Part shown: piece after piece, positions 19,779-28,185 of the stretch | How the letters are laid out: every line of letters starts with the position of its first letter | Position numbering within the stretch: the stretch's first letter is position 1 | Source: Comamonas sp. KCTC 72670 | GTDB taxonomy: Bacteria > Myxococcota > Myxococcia > Myxococcales > Myxococcaceae | Direction: 5' to 3' | NCBI GenBank assembly: GCA_014656495.1 | Contig: BNCN01000003.1 | Span: 558,001-622,000 of the forward strand | DNA length: 64,000 bases | Program-made: the position numbers and the translations under genes | The notes under the pieces: model-generated | Databases searched by the model: none | Told to the model about the DNA's origin: nothing | The model's input: the letters and a program-made list of their open reading frames with translations, nothing else

Positions 19779-20687
19779 ATGCTGCCGCCCGTGCGCCTAC
19801 CCATCCAAGCGGTTGCCATTGCCCTCCTGCTGGCCGTCGTTCCCGCGTTTCCCGCCTCCGCGCAGAACAGCGGAGACGAGCCGAAGCTCCACGAGCTCCG
19901 CTTCGATTGGACACGGGATGGCATTGTCACCGGCGCGGCCGGCATCCTGTGGATTTCCAGCGAGGCGTTCTTCAAAGACAACCTGGCCCCGGCGGAGTGC
20001 CGCTGGTGTGACCGGGCGCCCGACGGAACCGACCGCCTCAACCGGTTGGACCGGTGGGGCCGGGGCCTCGCCGGGACGACCGAGGCGTCGCGGACGCGGG
20101 CCCATCAATGGAGCAACGTCATCGGGTTCGCCGCGCTGCCCGTGGGACTGCTGGGCTTTCAATACGCCATTGGCCGCGACTCGGGCGCGCCCACCCGGTT
20201 CTTCGCCGAGGACGCCACCATGATCGTCCAGAGCACCGCCATCGCCGCGCTGGCCAACCAGACGGTGAAGTTCATCGCGGGCCGCGAGCGGCCCTTCGTC
20301 CACGTGCTGCCGGAGGACCAGAAGGCCCTCACCGCGCACCCCAACGACAACAACCTGTCCTTCTACAGTGGCCACTCCAGCCTCGCCTTCTCGCTGGTGG
20401 TGTCCACGGGCACGGTCGCCGCGCTGCGCGGCTACAAACATCAGGCGTGGATCTGGGGCGTGGGCCTGCCCCTGGCCACCTCGGTGGGACTGCTGCGGAT
20501 GGGCGCGGACAAGCACTACCTCTCGGACGTGGCCACGGGCGCGCTGCTCGGCTCCGCGATTGGCTTCGCGGTGCCCATGCTGCTCCACGGCCGAAAGGGT
20601 GACGCCACGCCGAGCACCCAGGCCTCCCAGGTCCAGGTGACGCCCGTCGCCGGTGCCCGGATGGCGGGCATCTCCGGGACGTTCTGA
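19779..20687 (+). CDS. PAP2-family phosphatase
   Basis: A 302-residue membrane/periplasmic protein of the PAP2 (type 2 phosphatidic acid phosphatase) superfamily. All three active-site motifs are visible: KFIAGRERP (K-X6-R-P), YSGHSS, and RMGADKHYLSD (R-X5-H-X3-D). An N-terminal signal sequence (VRLPIQAVAIALLLAVVPAFPASA) directs export, and several hydrophobic helices follow. The family removes phosphate from lipids such as phosphatidic acid or undecaprenyl pyrophosphate; which one here is not decidable. ATG 19779 gives the signal peptide, whereas the in-frame 19707 start buries it. Confidence 0.9.
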   Translation: MLPPVRLPIQAVAIALLLAVVPAFPASAQNSGDEPKLHELRFDWTRDGIVTGAAGILWISSEAFFKDNLAPAECRWCDRAPDGTDRLNRLDRWGRGLAGTTEASRTRAHQWSNVIGFAALPVGLLGFQYAIGRDSGAPTRFFAEDATMIVQSTAIAALANQTVKFIAGRERPFVHVLPEDQKALTAHPNDNNLSFYSGHSSLAFSLVVSTGTVAALRGYKHQAWIWGVGLPLATSVGLLRMGADKHYLSDVATGALLGSAIGFAVPMLLHGRKGDATPSTQASQVQVTPVAGARMAGISGTF

Positions 20688-20704
20688 CGAGGCCCCTGGC
20701 TGAA

Positions 20705-20722
20705 CCGGACCTCAGAGTCCGG
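20705..20722. terminator. Hairpin between convergent genes
   Basis: CCGGAC and GTCCGG form a perfect 6-bp stem with a 6-nt loop, 17 bp after the PAP2 stop and running into the last codons of the opposite-strand metallophosphoesterase gene. It is small and lacks a T run; it may help end the PAP2 transcript. Confidence 0.35.
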
Positions 20723-21620
20723 CTTCGGCGGGCGTGCCCTCGCCCTCCGTCAGGAGCGCGGGCAACGAGGCCATGTCCCACCGCTGCCCGGCGGTCCACG
20801 CCACGGCGCCCGACACGCCCCAGCCCGCGCGCTGGGCCTGCCGGCCCTCGTATTCCAACCAGAAGATGGACTCCTGGGGCCTGGCCGCCTGGTCCAGACA
20901 CGCGATGCGCGTGGGGGGCCGGTCGGGCCCCTCCAGCGTGACGGCGAAGCCCTTGTGCGAGTGGCCACACAGCATCCACTTGGGCATCACCGCGTCCACC
21001 AACCGCCGCGTCACCGGGTTGCCAATCCAATACGAGGGCAAGGGCCTGGGCGGCGTCGGGTTCTCGTCACGCGCCCGCTGCACGATGCCCCGCGGCCACT
21101 CATGGACCAGCAGCAGGTCCACGTCCCGGAGCATCGACAGTTGCTCGACCTCGGGCGTGCGGAAATAGCCGGCCTGCTTCACCATGTCCGGGGTGCTGGG
21201 AGGCTTCAGCGGCTGGTCCACGAAGCGCGGCGCGTGGATGCCGGACAGGTAGGCCACGCGCAACCCCCGCAGCTCACGCAGGCCCGCCCGCCCCAGGTAC
21301 GTCACATTCGGCGCCAGCGTGCCCCCTTGTTGGAGGTCGTGCAGCGCCTCGAAGTCCTCGTTGTTGCCCCCGATGAAATACAGCGGGCGCTTCACCTGCC
21401 GGAGCCCATCCGCATACTCCGCGAACTCCGCGGGCATGGCGCGCTTGGCGGCCTTGCGACGGTGGTCATCCGCGCGGCGGAAGGCCTCCACGTCGCCCAC
21501 GGCCAGCACCAGGTCCACCTGGCGGCCTCGGGCCTGCTCCAGTGCGTCCAGCCAGGTCTCCACGCGGTGGAAACGGCCGTGGATGTCGCCCACGGCCGCG
21601 ACAAGTAGGGGTTCCGGCAT
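20712..21620 (-). CDS. Metallophosphoesterase
   Basis: A 302-residue calcineurin-like phosphoesterase. Metal-binding blocks are in order: VGDIHGRF (residues about 10-17), VLAVGDVEAF, FIGGNNEDFE (the GNHE-type block, with an extra Asn) and LLVHEWPRG followed by CGHSHKGF. The lack of a signal peptide makes it cytoplasmic. The block spacing and the GGNNE variant recall the eukaryotic Cwf19/Dbr1 N-terminal group rather than exonuclease SbcD, but the substrate is unknown. ATG 21620 is chosen because the sequence upstream (to 21794) is not protein-like. It is convergent with the PAP2 gene. Confidence 0.87.
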   Translation of the reverse strand: MPEPLLVAAVGDIHGRFHRVETWLDALEQARGRQVDLVLAVGDVEAFRRADDHRRKAAKRAMPAEFAEYADGLRQVKRPLYFIGGNNEDFEALHDLQQGGTLAPNVTYLGRAGLRELRGLRVAYLSGIHAPRFVDQPLKPPSTPDMVKQAGYFRTPEVEQLSMLRDVDLLLVHEWPRGIVQRARDENPTPPRPLPSYWIGNPVTRRLVDAVMPKWMLCGHSHKGFAVTLEGPDRPPTRIACLDQAARPQESIFWLEYEGRQAQRAGWGVSGAVAWTAGQRWDMASLPALLTEGEGTPAEAGL

Positions 21621-21846
21621 CTTGCTTAAAAGGCTGCACGCGCCCCCCTCCCCTGTCGAGTCGAGTTCATCCCATCTCCCCAGTGGTAGACAGAACGCCT
21701 CCTCTCCTGGCGGCCAATGCCTGTCCTGTGTCCCGTCCCGCATGCGATGACGCAGCCCGTCCAACCCGTGCGCCCCCGCGCCAGGCCCGTCCATTCACGT
21801 CCGAAAGCGGCCAGACACCGGCCGCCGTATATGGGAGGCAGAGGCC

Positions 21847-23376
21847 ATGACCGCCCTGGAACCCTCCGCGTGCTACCGCGCCGTGCAGACCCGGGATGCC
21901 CGCTTCGACGGCCGGTTCTTCACCGCCGTCCGGACGACGCGCATCTACTGCCGGCCCATCTGCCCCGCCCGGACGCCCCGGTTCGAGAACTGCACCTTCT
22001 TCCCCAGCGCCGCCGGAGCCCAGGAGGCGGGCTACCGGCCCTGCCTGCGCTGTCGCCCGGAGACGTCGCCGGACCTCGCCTTCTGGCGCGGCACGTCCAA
22101 CACCGTCGCGCGCGCCCTGGCGCTCATCGCGGAGGGTGGAATGGATGACGAAGGCGCGGGCGTGACGGAGCTCGCGGACCGGCTGGGCGTGGGAGACCGG
22201 CAGCTCCGGCGTTTGTTCCAGCAGCACCTGGGCGCGTCGCCCGTCGCGGTGGCCCAGACGCGGCGCGTGCTGTTCGCCCGGCAGCTCCTCCACGAGACGT
22301 CGCTGCCCATGGCCGAGGTGGCGCTCGCCGCCGGATTCCGCAGCGTCCGCCGCTTCAACGCGGTCTTCCGGGCGCTCCATGGCCGCGCCCCCAGCGAGCT
22401 GCGCCGGAGCAAGGCGCCCGCGGGGACCGCGGCCACGGGCGTCACGCTCTTCATTCCCTACCATCCACCCTACGACTGGGAATCGATGCGGGCCCACCTG
22501 GAGGCGCGGGCGCTGCCGGGGCTCGAGCACGTCGAAGCCGGGCGCTACCGGCGGACGGTGGCGCACGCGCGGGGCGCGGGCTCCGTGGAGGTCGCCCCGG
22601 CGCCGCGACGGGCGGGGTTGAGGGTGACGCTCCGGCTGCCAGACGTCCAAGCCCTGCCCATGGTCGTGGCCCAGGTCCGCCGCGTCTTCGACGTGGGCGC
22701 GGATGTGGATGCCATTGGCGCGCACCTGTCACGCGACCCACGGCTGGCGCCCCTCGTCGCGCGGCGCCCCGGGCTGCGGGCTCCGGGCGGCTGGGACGGC
22801 TTCGAGCTCGCCGTCCGGGCCGTCCTGGGACAACAGGTGACGGTGACCGCCGCGCGCGGTCTGGGCGCACGGCTGGTCGCCGAGTACGGCGAGCCCGCCC
22901 TCACCGAGGCCACCGGGCACCCGCTGTTGCTGCGAACCTTCCCCCGCCCCGAAAGGCTCGTGCACGAGGACCTGCGCCGGCTGGGCATGCCCGCGGCTCG
23001 CGCGAAGACGCTGTCGAGTCTCGCCGCCGCGGCCGTCGCGGACCCACGGCTGTTCCAGCCCGGCGCCTCGCTGGAGGAAGCCATCGCCCGCTTCAAGCGC
23101 ATCCCTGGCATTGGCGACTGGACGGCGCAGTACATCGCCCTGCGCGCCGTGCGTGAACCAGACGCGTTTCCCTCCGCGGACGTCGCGCTGCTCCGGGCGC
23201 TCGAGGATGACCACGGCGTCCGGCCCACGCCGGAGGCGCTGCTTCGCCGCTCGGAAGCCTGGAGCCCCTGGCGCGCCTACGCGGCACAACACCTGTGGGC
23301 CGCGGATGCCGCGCGCGCTCAAGCCCCTTCGCCCACGAAAGACACCCATGCCCCCGCCGCTGCGACTGCTCATTGA
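21847..23376 (+). CDS. Ada-AlkA fusion, DNA alkylation repair
   Basis: A 509-residue fusion. The N-terminal Ada metal domain (1-75) holds the four Cys (YCRPICPA and YRPCLRCRPE), one of which takes methyl from phosphotriesters and turns Ada into an activator. An AraC-type helix-turn-helix follows (about 85-180; LADRLGVGDRQLRRLFQQHL). Then comes an AlkA N-terminal domain and an HhH-GPD glycosylase (about 300-485) with IPGIGDWTAQYIAL and catalytic Asp in PSADVALL. It should sense methylation damage and remove alkylated bases. The start is ATG 21847 with a purine-rich site upstream. It overlaps ogt by 29 bp, forming an operon. Confidence 0.93.
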   Translation: MTALEPSACYRAVQTRDARFDGRFFTAVRTTRIYCRPICPARTPRFENCTFFPSAAGAQEAGYRPCLRCRPETSPDLAFWRGTSNTVARALALIAEGGMDDEGAGVTELADRLGVGDRQLRRLFQQHLGASPVAVAQTRRVLFARQLLHETSLPMAEVALAAGFRSVRRFNAVFRALHGRAPSELRRSKAPAGTAATGVTLFIPYHPPYDWESMRAHLEARALPGLEHVEAGRYRRTVAHARGAGSVEVAPAPRRAGLRVTLRLPDVQALPMVVAQVRRVFDVGADVDAIGAHLSRDPRLAPLVARRPGLRAPGGWDGFELAVRAVLGQQVTVTAARGLGARLVAEYGEPALTEATGHPLLLRTFPRPERLVHEDLRRLGMPAARAKTLSSLAAAAVADPRLFQPGASLEEAIARFKRIPGIGDWTAQYIALRAVREPDAFPSADVALLRALEDDHGVRPTPEALLRRSEAWSPWRAYAAQHLWAADAARAQAPSPTKDTHAPAAATAH

Positions 23377-23899
23377 CCGCGCCCCGACGCCCCTCGGAGA
23401 GGTCTTGGTGGTCTGCGACGAGGCCGGAGCGCTGCGCGCGGTCGACTGGCACGACTACGAAGCACGGATGCTCCGCCTGCTGCGCCTTCACTACGGAGCG
23501 CACGGGTACGTGCTGGCGCCCGCGAGCGACCCCTTCGGGCGGACAGCGGCGCTGCAGGCGTACCTGCGCGGGGACCTCCGCGCCATCGACGACCTGCCCG
23601 TGGCCACCGCGGGCACGGACTTCCAACGCGAGGTCTGGCGCGCGCTCCGGGACATCCCCGCGGGCGTCACCACCAGCTACGGAAAGCTCGCCGAGCGGAT
23701 TGGCCGTCCCAAGGCGGTGCGCGCGGTGGGCATGGCCAATGGCGCCAATCCGATTGGCGTCGTGGTGCCCTGCCACCGGGTGGTGGGCTCGAACGCGTCC
23801 CTCACGGGCTACGGCGGCGGGCTCGAACGCAAGCAATGGCTGCTCGACCATGAGCGACGCCATGCACCGCCCTCCATTTCCCACCCCCAGCCAGATTGA
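23348..23899 (+). CDS. ogt: Methylated-DNA--cysteine methyltransferase
   Basis: A 183-residue Ogt/MGMT protein that repairs O6-methylguanine by irreversible transfer to its active Cys, in VVPCHRVVGS. The DNA-binding segment FQREVWRALRDIPAGVTTSYG and the C-terminal LTGYGGGLERKQWLL are standard. ATG 23348 is preferred over a longer reading that would begin deep within the Ada-AlkA gene. Co-transcription with the sensor/glycosylase (overlapping by 29 bp) gives a one-operon adaptive response. Confidence 0.95.
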   Translation: MPPPLRLLIDRAPTPLGEVLVVCDEAGALRAVDWHDYEARMLRLLRLHYGAHGYVLAPASDPFGRTAALQAYLRGDLRAIDDLPVATAGTDFQREVWRALRDIPAGVTTSYGKLAERIGRPKAVRAVGMANGANPIGVVVPCHRVVGSNASLTGYGGGLERKQWLLDHERRHAPPSISHPQPD

Positions 23900-23907
23900 A
23901 GGCCCCC

Positions 23908-24735
23908 ATGTCCACCGACACCGCCACCCGCGCAGAGACCTTCCACACGCTTCACCAGGGCCCCGCGCCCCTCATCCTGGCCAACGCCTGGGACGCCGCC
24001 AGCGCACGGCTCTTCGAGAGCCTGGGTGCGAAGGCCATCGCCACCACGAGCGCGGGCGTCGCGTGGGCGCATGGATACCCAGACGGTGACAGCCTGCCGT
24101 TCGAGCACCTGCTCGCGACAGTCAATGCCATCACCCGAATCATCCAGGTGCCGCTGACCATCGACCTCGAAGGTGGCTACTCGGACGACCCCGCCCAGGT
24201 CGCCGCCAACGCCGCCCGCCTCATCGAAGCGGGCGTGGTGGGCATCAACCTCGAGGACGGCGCGGGCGCCCCCATCGTCCTGTGCGAGAAGATTGCCCAG
24301 GTGAGACAGGTCAGCGCGCGGCTCGGCGTCCGCCTCTTCATCAACGCGCGCACCGACGTCTACCTGCGCGGGCTCGTTCCCGAGGCGCTGCGGAAAGACG
24401 AGGCGCTCGCACGCGCGGAGCAATACCGCGCCGCGGGCGCGGATGGCCTGTTCGTCCCGGGGCTGGTGGACGCGGAGGGGCTCCAGGCCATCACCCGAGG
24501 CACGCCCCTGCCCGTCAATGCGATGGTCCGCCCCGGGCTCCCCAACGCCCTCGAACTGCAGGGGCTGGGCGTGCGCAGGCTCTCCAGCGGAACGTCGATT
24601 CCACTGGCGCTCTGGGGGCAAGCCACCGCGCTGGTCACCGCGTTCCTCGCCGATGGACGCGCCGAACCGCTGTTCCAGGGCGCGGCCAACTACGCCGCCC
24701 TCAACGCCTTGATGAAACCGGCCTCGTCGCCTTGA
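23908..24735 (+). CDS. Isocitrate lyase/PEP-mutase family enzyme
   Basis: A 275-residue alpha/beta-barrel of the isocitrate lyase/phosphoenolpyruvate mutase superfamily. LILANAWDAASARLFESLGA opens the barrel; DLEGGYSDDP and INLEDG hold the Mg-binding acids; FINARTDVYLRG closes the site. The KKCGH loop of true isocitrate lyase is absent. Its own reaction (for example C-C or P-C bond chemistry) is not defined. ATG 23908 is 8 bp after the ogt stop, so it is third in the repair operon, which is unexpected for a metabolic enzyme. Confidence 0.82.
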   Translation: MSTDTATRAETFHTLHQGPAPLILANAWDAASARLFESLGAKAIATTSAGVAWAHGYPDGDSLPFEHLLATVNAITRIIQVPLTIDLEGGYSDDPAQVAANAARLIEAGVVGINLEDGAGAPIVLCEKIAQVRQVSARLGVRLFINARTDVYLRGLVPEALRKDEALARAEQYRAAGADGLFVPGLVDAEGLQAITRGTPLPVNAMVRPGLPNALELQGLGVRRLSSGTSIPLALWGQATALVTAFLADGRAEPLFQGAANYAALNALMKPASSP

Positions 24736-24743
24736 GCCCGCAT

Positions 24744-24774
24744 GCGCGTGGGAGGCCCCTCTCCTCCCACGCGC
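24744..24774. terminator. Perfect 12-bp stem between convergent genes
   Basis: Arms 24744-24755 (GCGCGTGGGAGG) and 24763-24774 pair over 12 bp around a 7-nt pyrimidine loop. It is 8 bp after the PEP-mutase-like stop and 15 bp from the end of the opposing VWA gene, so it can serve both transcripts. No T run is present. Confidence 0.6.
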
Positions 24775-24789
24775 TCAGGCGAAGCGCGC

Positions 24790-27735
24790 TCAGCCGCAGC
24801 CCAGCGCGTACGTCACTTCCACCAGCGAGCCCGCCGACGGCGCGGACGCACGGTCGAACAGGATCGCGTTGTCGCGGGCGTCGTACGTCCAGCCCGACGT
24901 CACCGGGACTCCGTCCACGTGGACCACGATGCCGGCCGGGTCCGCCGGCGTCTCCGAGAGCGGGAACTTGCGGTTGGCGCCGAAGGTGCTGTCGGAGAGC
25001 TTCTCCAGCGAGCTGGCCCAGTTCGGCGTGCAGATGCTCTCCACCACGCCGCCCGTCGTCTGCGCCAGTTGGCTGTACCGGCTGCCCGAGCTGCTCGACG
25101 TCGGGCACTTGGACAGGTCCGCGGGGCCGACGATGGCGTTGATGCTCAGCTTCGAGCGGTCATTGCCCTTCAGCGCCATCAGGTACGTCTCATAGAAGGA
25201 CACCGGCTGCGCGCTGAAGTCCTCCTCGTCCGAGACGAAGATGATGGCCAGGCGCGCGTCCTCGCGAAGGAAGCCACCGTTGCCGTCGTTCGGCTGCGGC
25301 GTGCGCGGGTCATCATCGCTGTAGAGCAGCGGGTCGGACAGGGCGCGGTAGGCAGCCTCCAGGCCCTGCTCGTTCCAATGACACACGCCCACGCGCGTGT
25401 TGTTGGCGAACACCGTCGCCGCATCCGGCGTCCCCGGCGTGATGATGCGGGGCCGCGAACCATCCACCGGGAACAGGCGCCCGTTCTCGCCGCCCTGCGC
25501 GCCGCCCGGGCACTCGGACCAGCCACCCGGCGACGGCTCCAGGCCCGTGGTGGTGACGCCGATGCGGTAGTCCACCGACGCGCCGTCCGCCGCGCTCAGG
25601 AAGGACGCGAAGTTCTGCCCCAGGCTCTGCTGCTCCTCCATCATCGAGCCCGAGTTATCCACCACGAAGAGCACGTCCACCTTCGCCTGCGACTCCTGGA
25701 AGAAGCGATCCGTCTGCTCCGCCTTCGTCACGCCCAGGCCCACCATGCCCACCGTGTAGACGGCGCCGTCCGCGAGCGTGAAGCGCAGCGCCGCCGTGTC
25801 CGCGCCCTCGTCCACCGGGGCGTACGTCGCCGTCAAGGGCCGCGTGCTCGCCGGCCCCAGCGTCCACGGCGCGTTTCCGCCGCCATCCAAGGTGAACTCG
25901 CCCGCGTCCGCGTCGAACGCCACCTGACTCACCTGCACGGGCCCCACACACGAGTTCACCGCCACCAGCTCACGCGTCCGGGGACCGCAGGACAGCTTGG
26001 TGACGCCGAAGTCCACCGTCGTGGGCTGCACCGCGAAGCACCCCACCACGCCCTCGCCCCGGAGCTGCACCAGGGGATGTCCCAGCGTGGGGTGGTTCAC
26101 CCAGGCCTCGGCCAGCCCCGTGAAGCGGCCTTCCTCCGGCGGCTTGAAGCGGATGACGAGCGACGCCTTCTTGCCGGGCTCCAGCACGCCGTTCTCCACC
26201 GGCGTCGCCGTGAAGGCGCCATCCGAGCCCGGGGCGAGCTGCATGGAAGCGAGGTAGCAGGCCTCCGCGCCGGTGTTCCGCAGCGTCACCCCGAGCGCCA
26301 CCTCCGCGCCCACGGGCGCCTTGCCGAAGTCGAGCGTCTGCGGCAGCGCGTACTGGCACGGCGGGAAGACCCCACCCCGCCCCTCGAGCGCCACCGCCTC
26401 CGTCGCCAGCGAGCCGCCGTCGCGCACCGTGACGGAGAGCTTGCCCGTGCTCACCACCGTGTCCCCCACCTTGGGGCTGAAGGTGACGCCCACCCGGACA
26501 CTCTGCCCGGACGGCACCAGCACGCTGGCCGGCGCCCGCGCCAGGGTGAAGTAGCCGCCCTGGTGCGTGTCCAGCTCGAGGTCGCTCACGCTGACGTCCT
26601 CGCGGCAACGGTTGAAGACGGTGACCTGCCGCGTCGCCGTCATGCCTTCCGCCACCGTGCCGAAGGCCAGCCGCCGGGGCAGCACCGTGACGCAGGAGCC
26701 GCCGCCCTCACCCGTCAGGGCCACCTTGGGGCCCGGCGCGGTGGAGCCCTGCTCGCGCACGCCAATCTCCACCCGCCCGTCACGCACCTTGCCCACCGCC
26801 GAGGGCGTGAAGGCCACGCGCAGCTCCACCACCGCGCCCGGCGCCAGCAGGTTGTTGGCCACCACCGGCTCGTTCGAGATGCGGAAGACGCCCTCGGCGC
26901 TCTCCACCAGCTGCGAGCCGCTGAAGCTCAGCGGCTCCGTGCCCTGGTTGCGCACGGTGATGACCTGCTCCGCCGTGGCGCCCAGGGCCACCCGGCCGAA
27001 GTCCACGCGCAGCGGCGTCACCTCCAGCTTGGACGCCACGCCCGTGCCCGTCAGCGGCACCACCGCGGGCTCGCACCCGTCACACACCACCACGTGCAAC
27101 GCCGCCTCGGCCGCGCCCAGCCGGCGCGGGGCGTAGGCCACCGGCACCACCCGCTCCTCGCCCGGCGCCAGCGAGGAGGGCAGCCCCTGGCCGGCGGTGA
27201 ACTGGTCGGCGTCCGAGCCCTGCAACGTCAACGACAGCGGGCTGTCCACGTCGGACGGGTTGCGCACCGTCACCTCGCGCATCTCCACGAACCCCATGGG
27301 CACGTTGCCGAAGTCGAGCGCGTCCGGGGACACCTCGATGAAGGCCTTCACGCCCCGGCCCTTCACCGGCACCCGCCCGCCGGCCTCCGCGTCCGTGAGG
27401 ATCTCCACCTGGCCCTGAATCTCGCCCTCCACCTGGGGCAGGAAGTGGACCTCGATCTCCTGCTCCCCACCGGCGGGCAGCACGAAGGGCTCGAAGGGCG
27501 GGATGTCCACGTTGGGCACGCTGGAGACGGCGCCCTCCACGCGGTACGAGGCGCGGCCCGCGTTGGCGATTCGCACCTTCAGCGTCTTGGTGTGACCGAG
27601 GGCCGCCGGGCCGAAATCGATGGTCTCCGGACGGACGACGAAGGCGCTCTTCGCCTTCTGGGACGCGGGCCGCTCACACGCCACCGCCATCACCATCGCC
27701 GCCACCAACCCCACCACCCCAAACGCCCTGCGCAT
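24790..27735 (-). CDS. Lipoprotein: six ASH-like repeats plus VWA
   Basis: A 981-residue secreted protein. The signal (MRRAFGVVGLVAAMVMAVAC) ends in a lipobox Cys. Six tandem choice-of-anchor-D / ASH-like beta sandwiches follow, each opening with a DFG-type phrase (ETIDFGPAALG, DALDFGNVPMG, LRVDFGRVALG, RRLAFGTVAEG, QTLDFGKAPVG, TTVDFGVTKLS). A von Willebrand A domain (about 640-870) has the metal site DNSGSMMEEQ. The tail (about 880-981) has an LPAGSL-type beta domain. ASH folds bind microtubule or flagellar partners in eukaryotes; in bacteria they occur in surface proteins. I infer a cell-surface binding or adhesion role. Five Cys pairs suggest disulfides. Confidence 0.85.
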   Translation of the reverse strand: MRRAFGVVGLVAAMVMAVACERPASQKAKSAFVVRPETIDFGPAALGHTKTLKVRIANAGRASYRVEGAVSSVPNVDIPPFEPFVLPAGGEQEIEVHFLPQVEGEIQGQVEILTDAEAGGRVPVKGRGVKAFIEVSPDALDFGNVPMGFVEMREVTVRNPSDVDSPLSLTLQGSDADQFTAGQGLPSSLAPGEERVVPVAYAPRRLGAAEAALHVVVCDGCEPAVVPLTGTGVASKLEVTPLRVDFGRVALGATAEQVITVRNQGTEPLSFSGSQLVESAEGVFRISNEPVVANNLLAPGAVVELRVAFTPSAVGKVRDGRVEIGVREQGSTAPGPKVALTGEGGGSCVTVLPRRLAFGTVAEGMTATRQVTVFNRCREDVSVSDLELDTHQGGYFTLARAPASVLVPSGQSVRVGVTFSPKVGDTVVSTGKLSVTVRDGGSLATEAVALEGRGGVFPPCQYALPQTLDFGKAPVGAEVALGVTLRNTGAEACYLASMQLAPGSDGAFTATPVENGVLEPGKKASLVIRFKPPEEGRFTGLAEAWVNHPTLGHPLVQLRGEGVVGCFAVQPTTVDFGVTKLSCGPRTRELVAVNSCVGPVQVSQVAFDADAGEFTLDGGGNAPWTLGPASTRPLTATYAPVDEGADTAALRFTLADGAVYTVGMVGLGVTKAEQTDRFFQESQAKVDVLFVVDNSGSMMEEQQSLGQNFASFLSAADGASVDYRIGVTTTGLEPSPGGWSECPGGAQGGENGRLFPVDGSRPRIITPGTPDAATVFANNTRVGVCHWNEQGLEAAYRALSDPLLYSDDDPRTPQPNDGNGGFLREDARLAIIFVSDEEDFSAQPVSFYETYLMALKGNDRSKLSINAIVGPADLSKCPTSSSSGSRYSQLAQTTGGVVESICTPNWASSLEKLSDSTFGANRKFPLSETPADPAGIVVHVDGVPVTSGWTYDARDNAILFDRASAPSAGSLVEVTYALGCG

Positions 27736-28185
27736 ACCAGCCTCCCGACCCCACCGAGAGACGCCAGGAACCCACCCTGGGTCGCCTCACGGCTCCAGCG
27801 GGGGGCCCTCTGCAACCTCGGTGCCCGGTCCGTCCACAGAGGCGCGACCCACGCGCCCACGCGGCAACCGGCTGGCCTCCCAGGGAAAGAAGCTCCCCAG
27901 CGCGCGGAAGCTGACTCCCCAATCAAGGGCCCCTTCGGAAGTTTTTTCAGGAACTCCCGGTGTCACACAGACGAATCCTCCGCCCGGGAGGAGCAGGCAG
28001 GCGTCCGTACCGACTCCAGGGCTGACCGATGTCCGGACACCGTCATCCCGGCCCGGCCCCCGCCCGCCTGGAGGGTCGGCGGAGGTGGGATGGGCGGCGC
28101 AACCCAGGACGTTCTCCCGCATCTCCAAGTGTTCCGACGTGTTTCCCCCTACCGGAACGCATATTCAGTGGTAGATCGCCCGCCC
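27736..28185. other. 450-bp divergent spacer, no gene seen
   Basis: Separates the VWA lipoprotein (minus) from uvrA (plus). Several open frames cross it, but they have Pro/Ser/Arg-rich, antisense-like translations and overlap flanking genes, so none is called. It must hold promoters for both genes. Near uvrA there is an inverted pair GTTCCG (28131) and CGGAAC (28153), with an AT-rich CATATT at 28160 that could be a -10 element. No clear stem-loop RNA or riboswitch was found. Confidence 0.6.
28153..28169 (+). promoter_or_regulatory. Possible LexA-type operator before uvrA
   Basis: The 17 bp CGGAACGCATATTCAGT fit about 13 of 17 positions of the degenerate myxobacterial LexA site as I remember it (CTRHAMRYBYGTTCAGS). 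It overlaps the putative -10 and ends 16 bp before the uvrA start. The conserved G of GTTCAG is A here, and a similar score occurs by chance near 20699-20715, a place without a promoter, so support is weak. Confidence 0.2.

Noticed and set aside
20699-20715. A LexA-like match
   Set aside because: It lies between two convergent genes, not before a start; it only shows how easily the degenerate site matches.
24742-28185. An N-terminal extension of more than 1100 residues to UvrA
   Set aside because: It is antisense to the VWA lipoprotein; UvrA begins at the standard MSEPDVISLRG.
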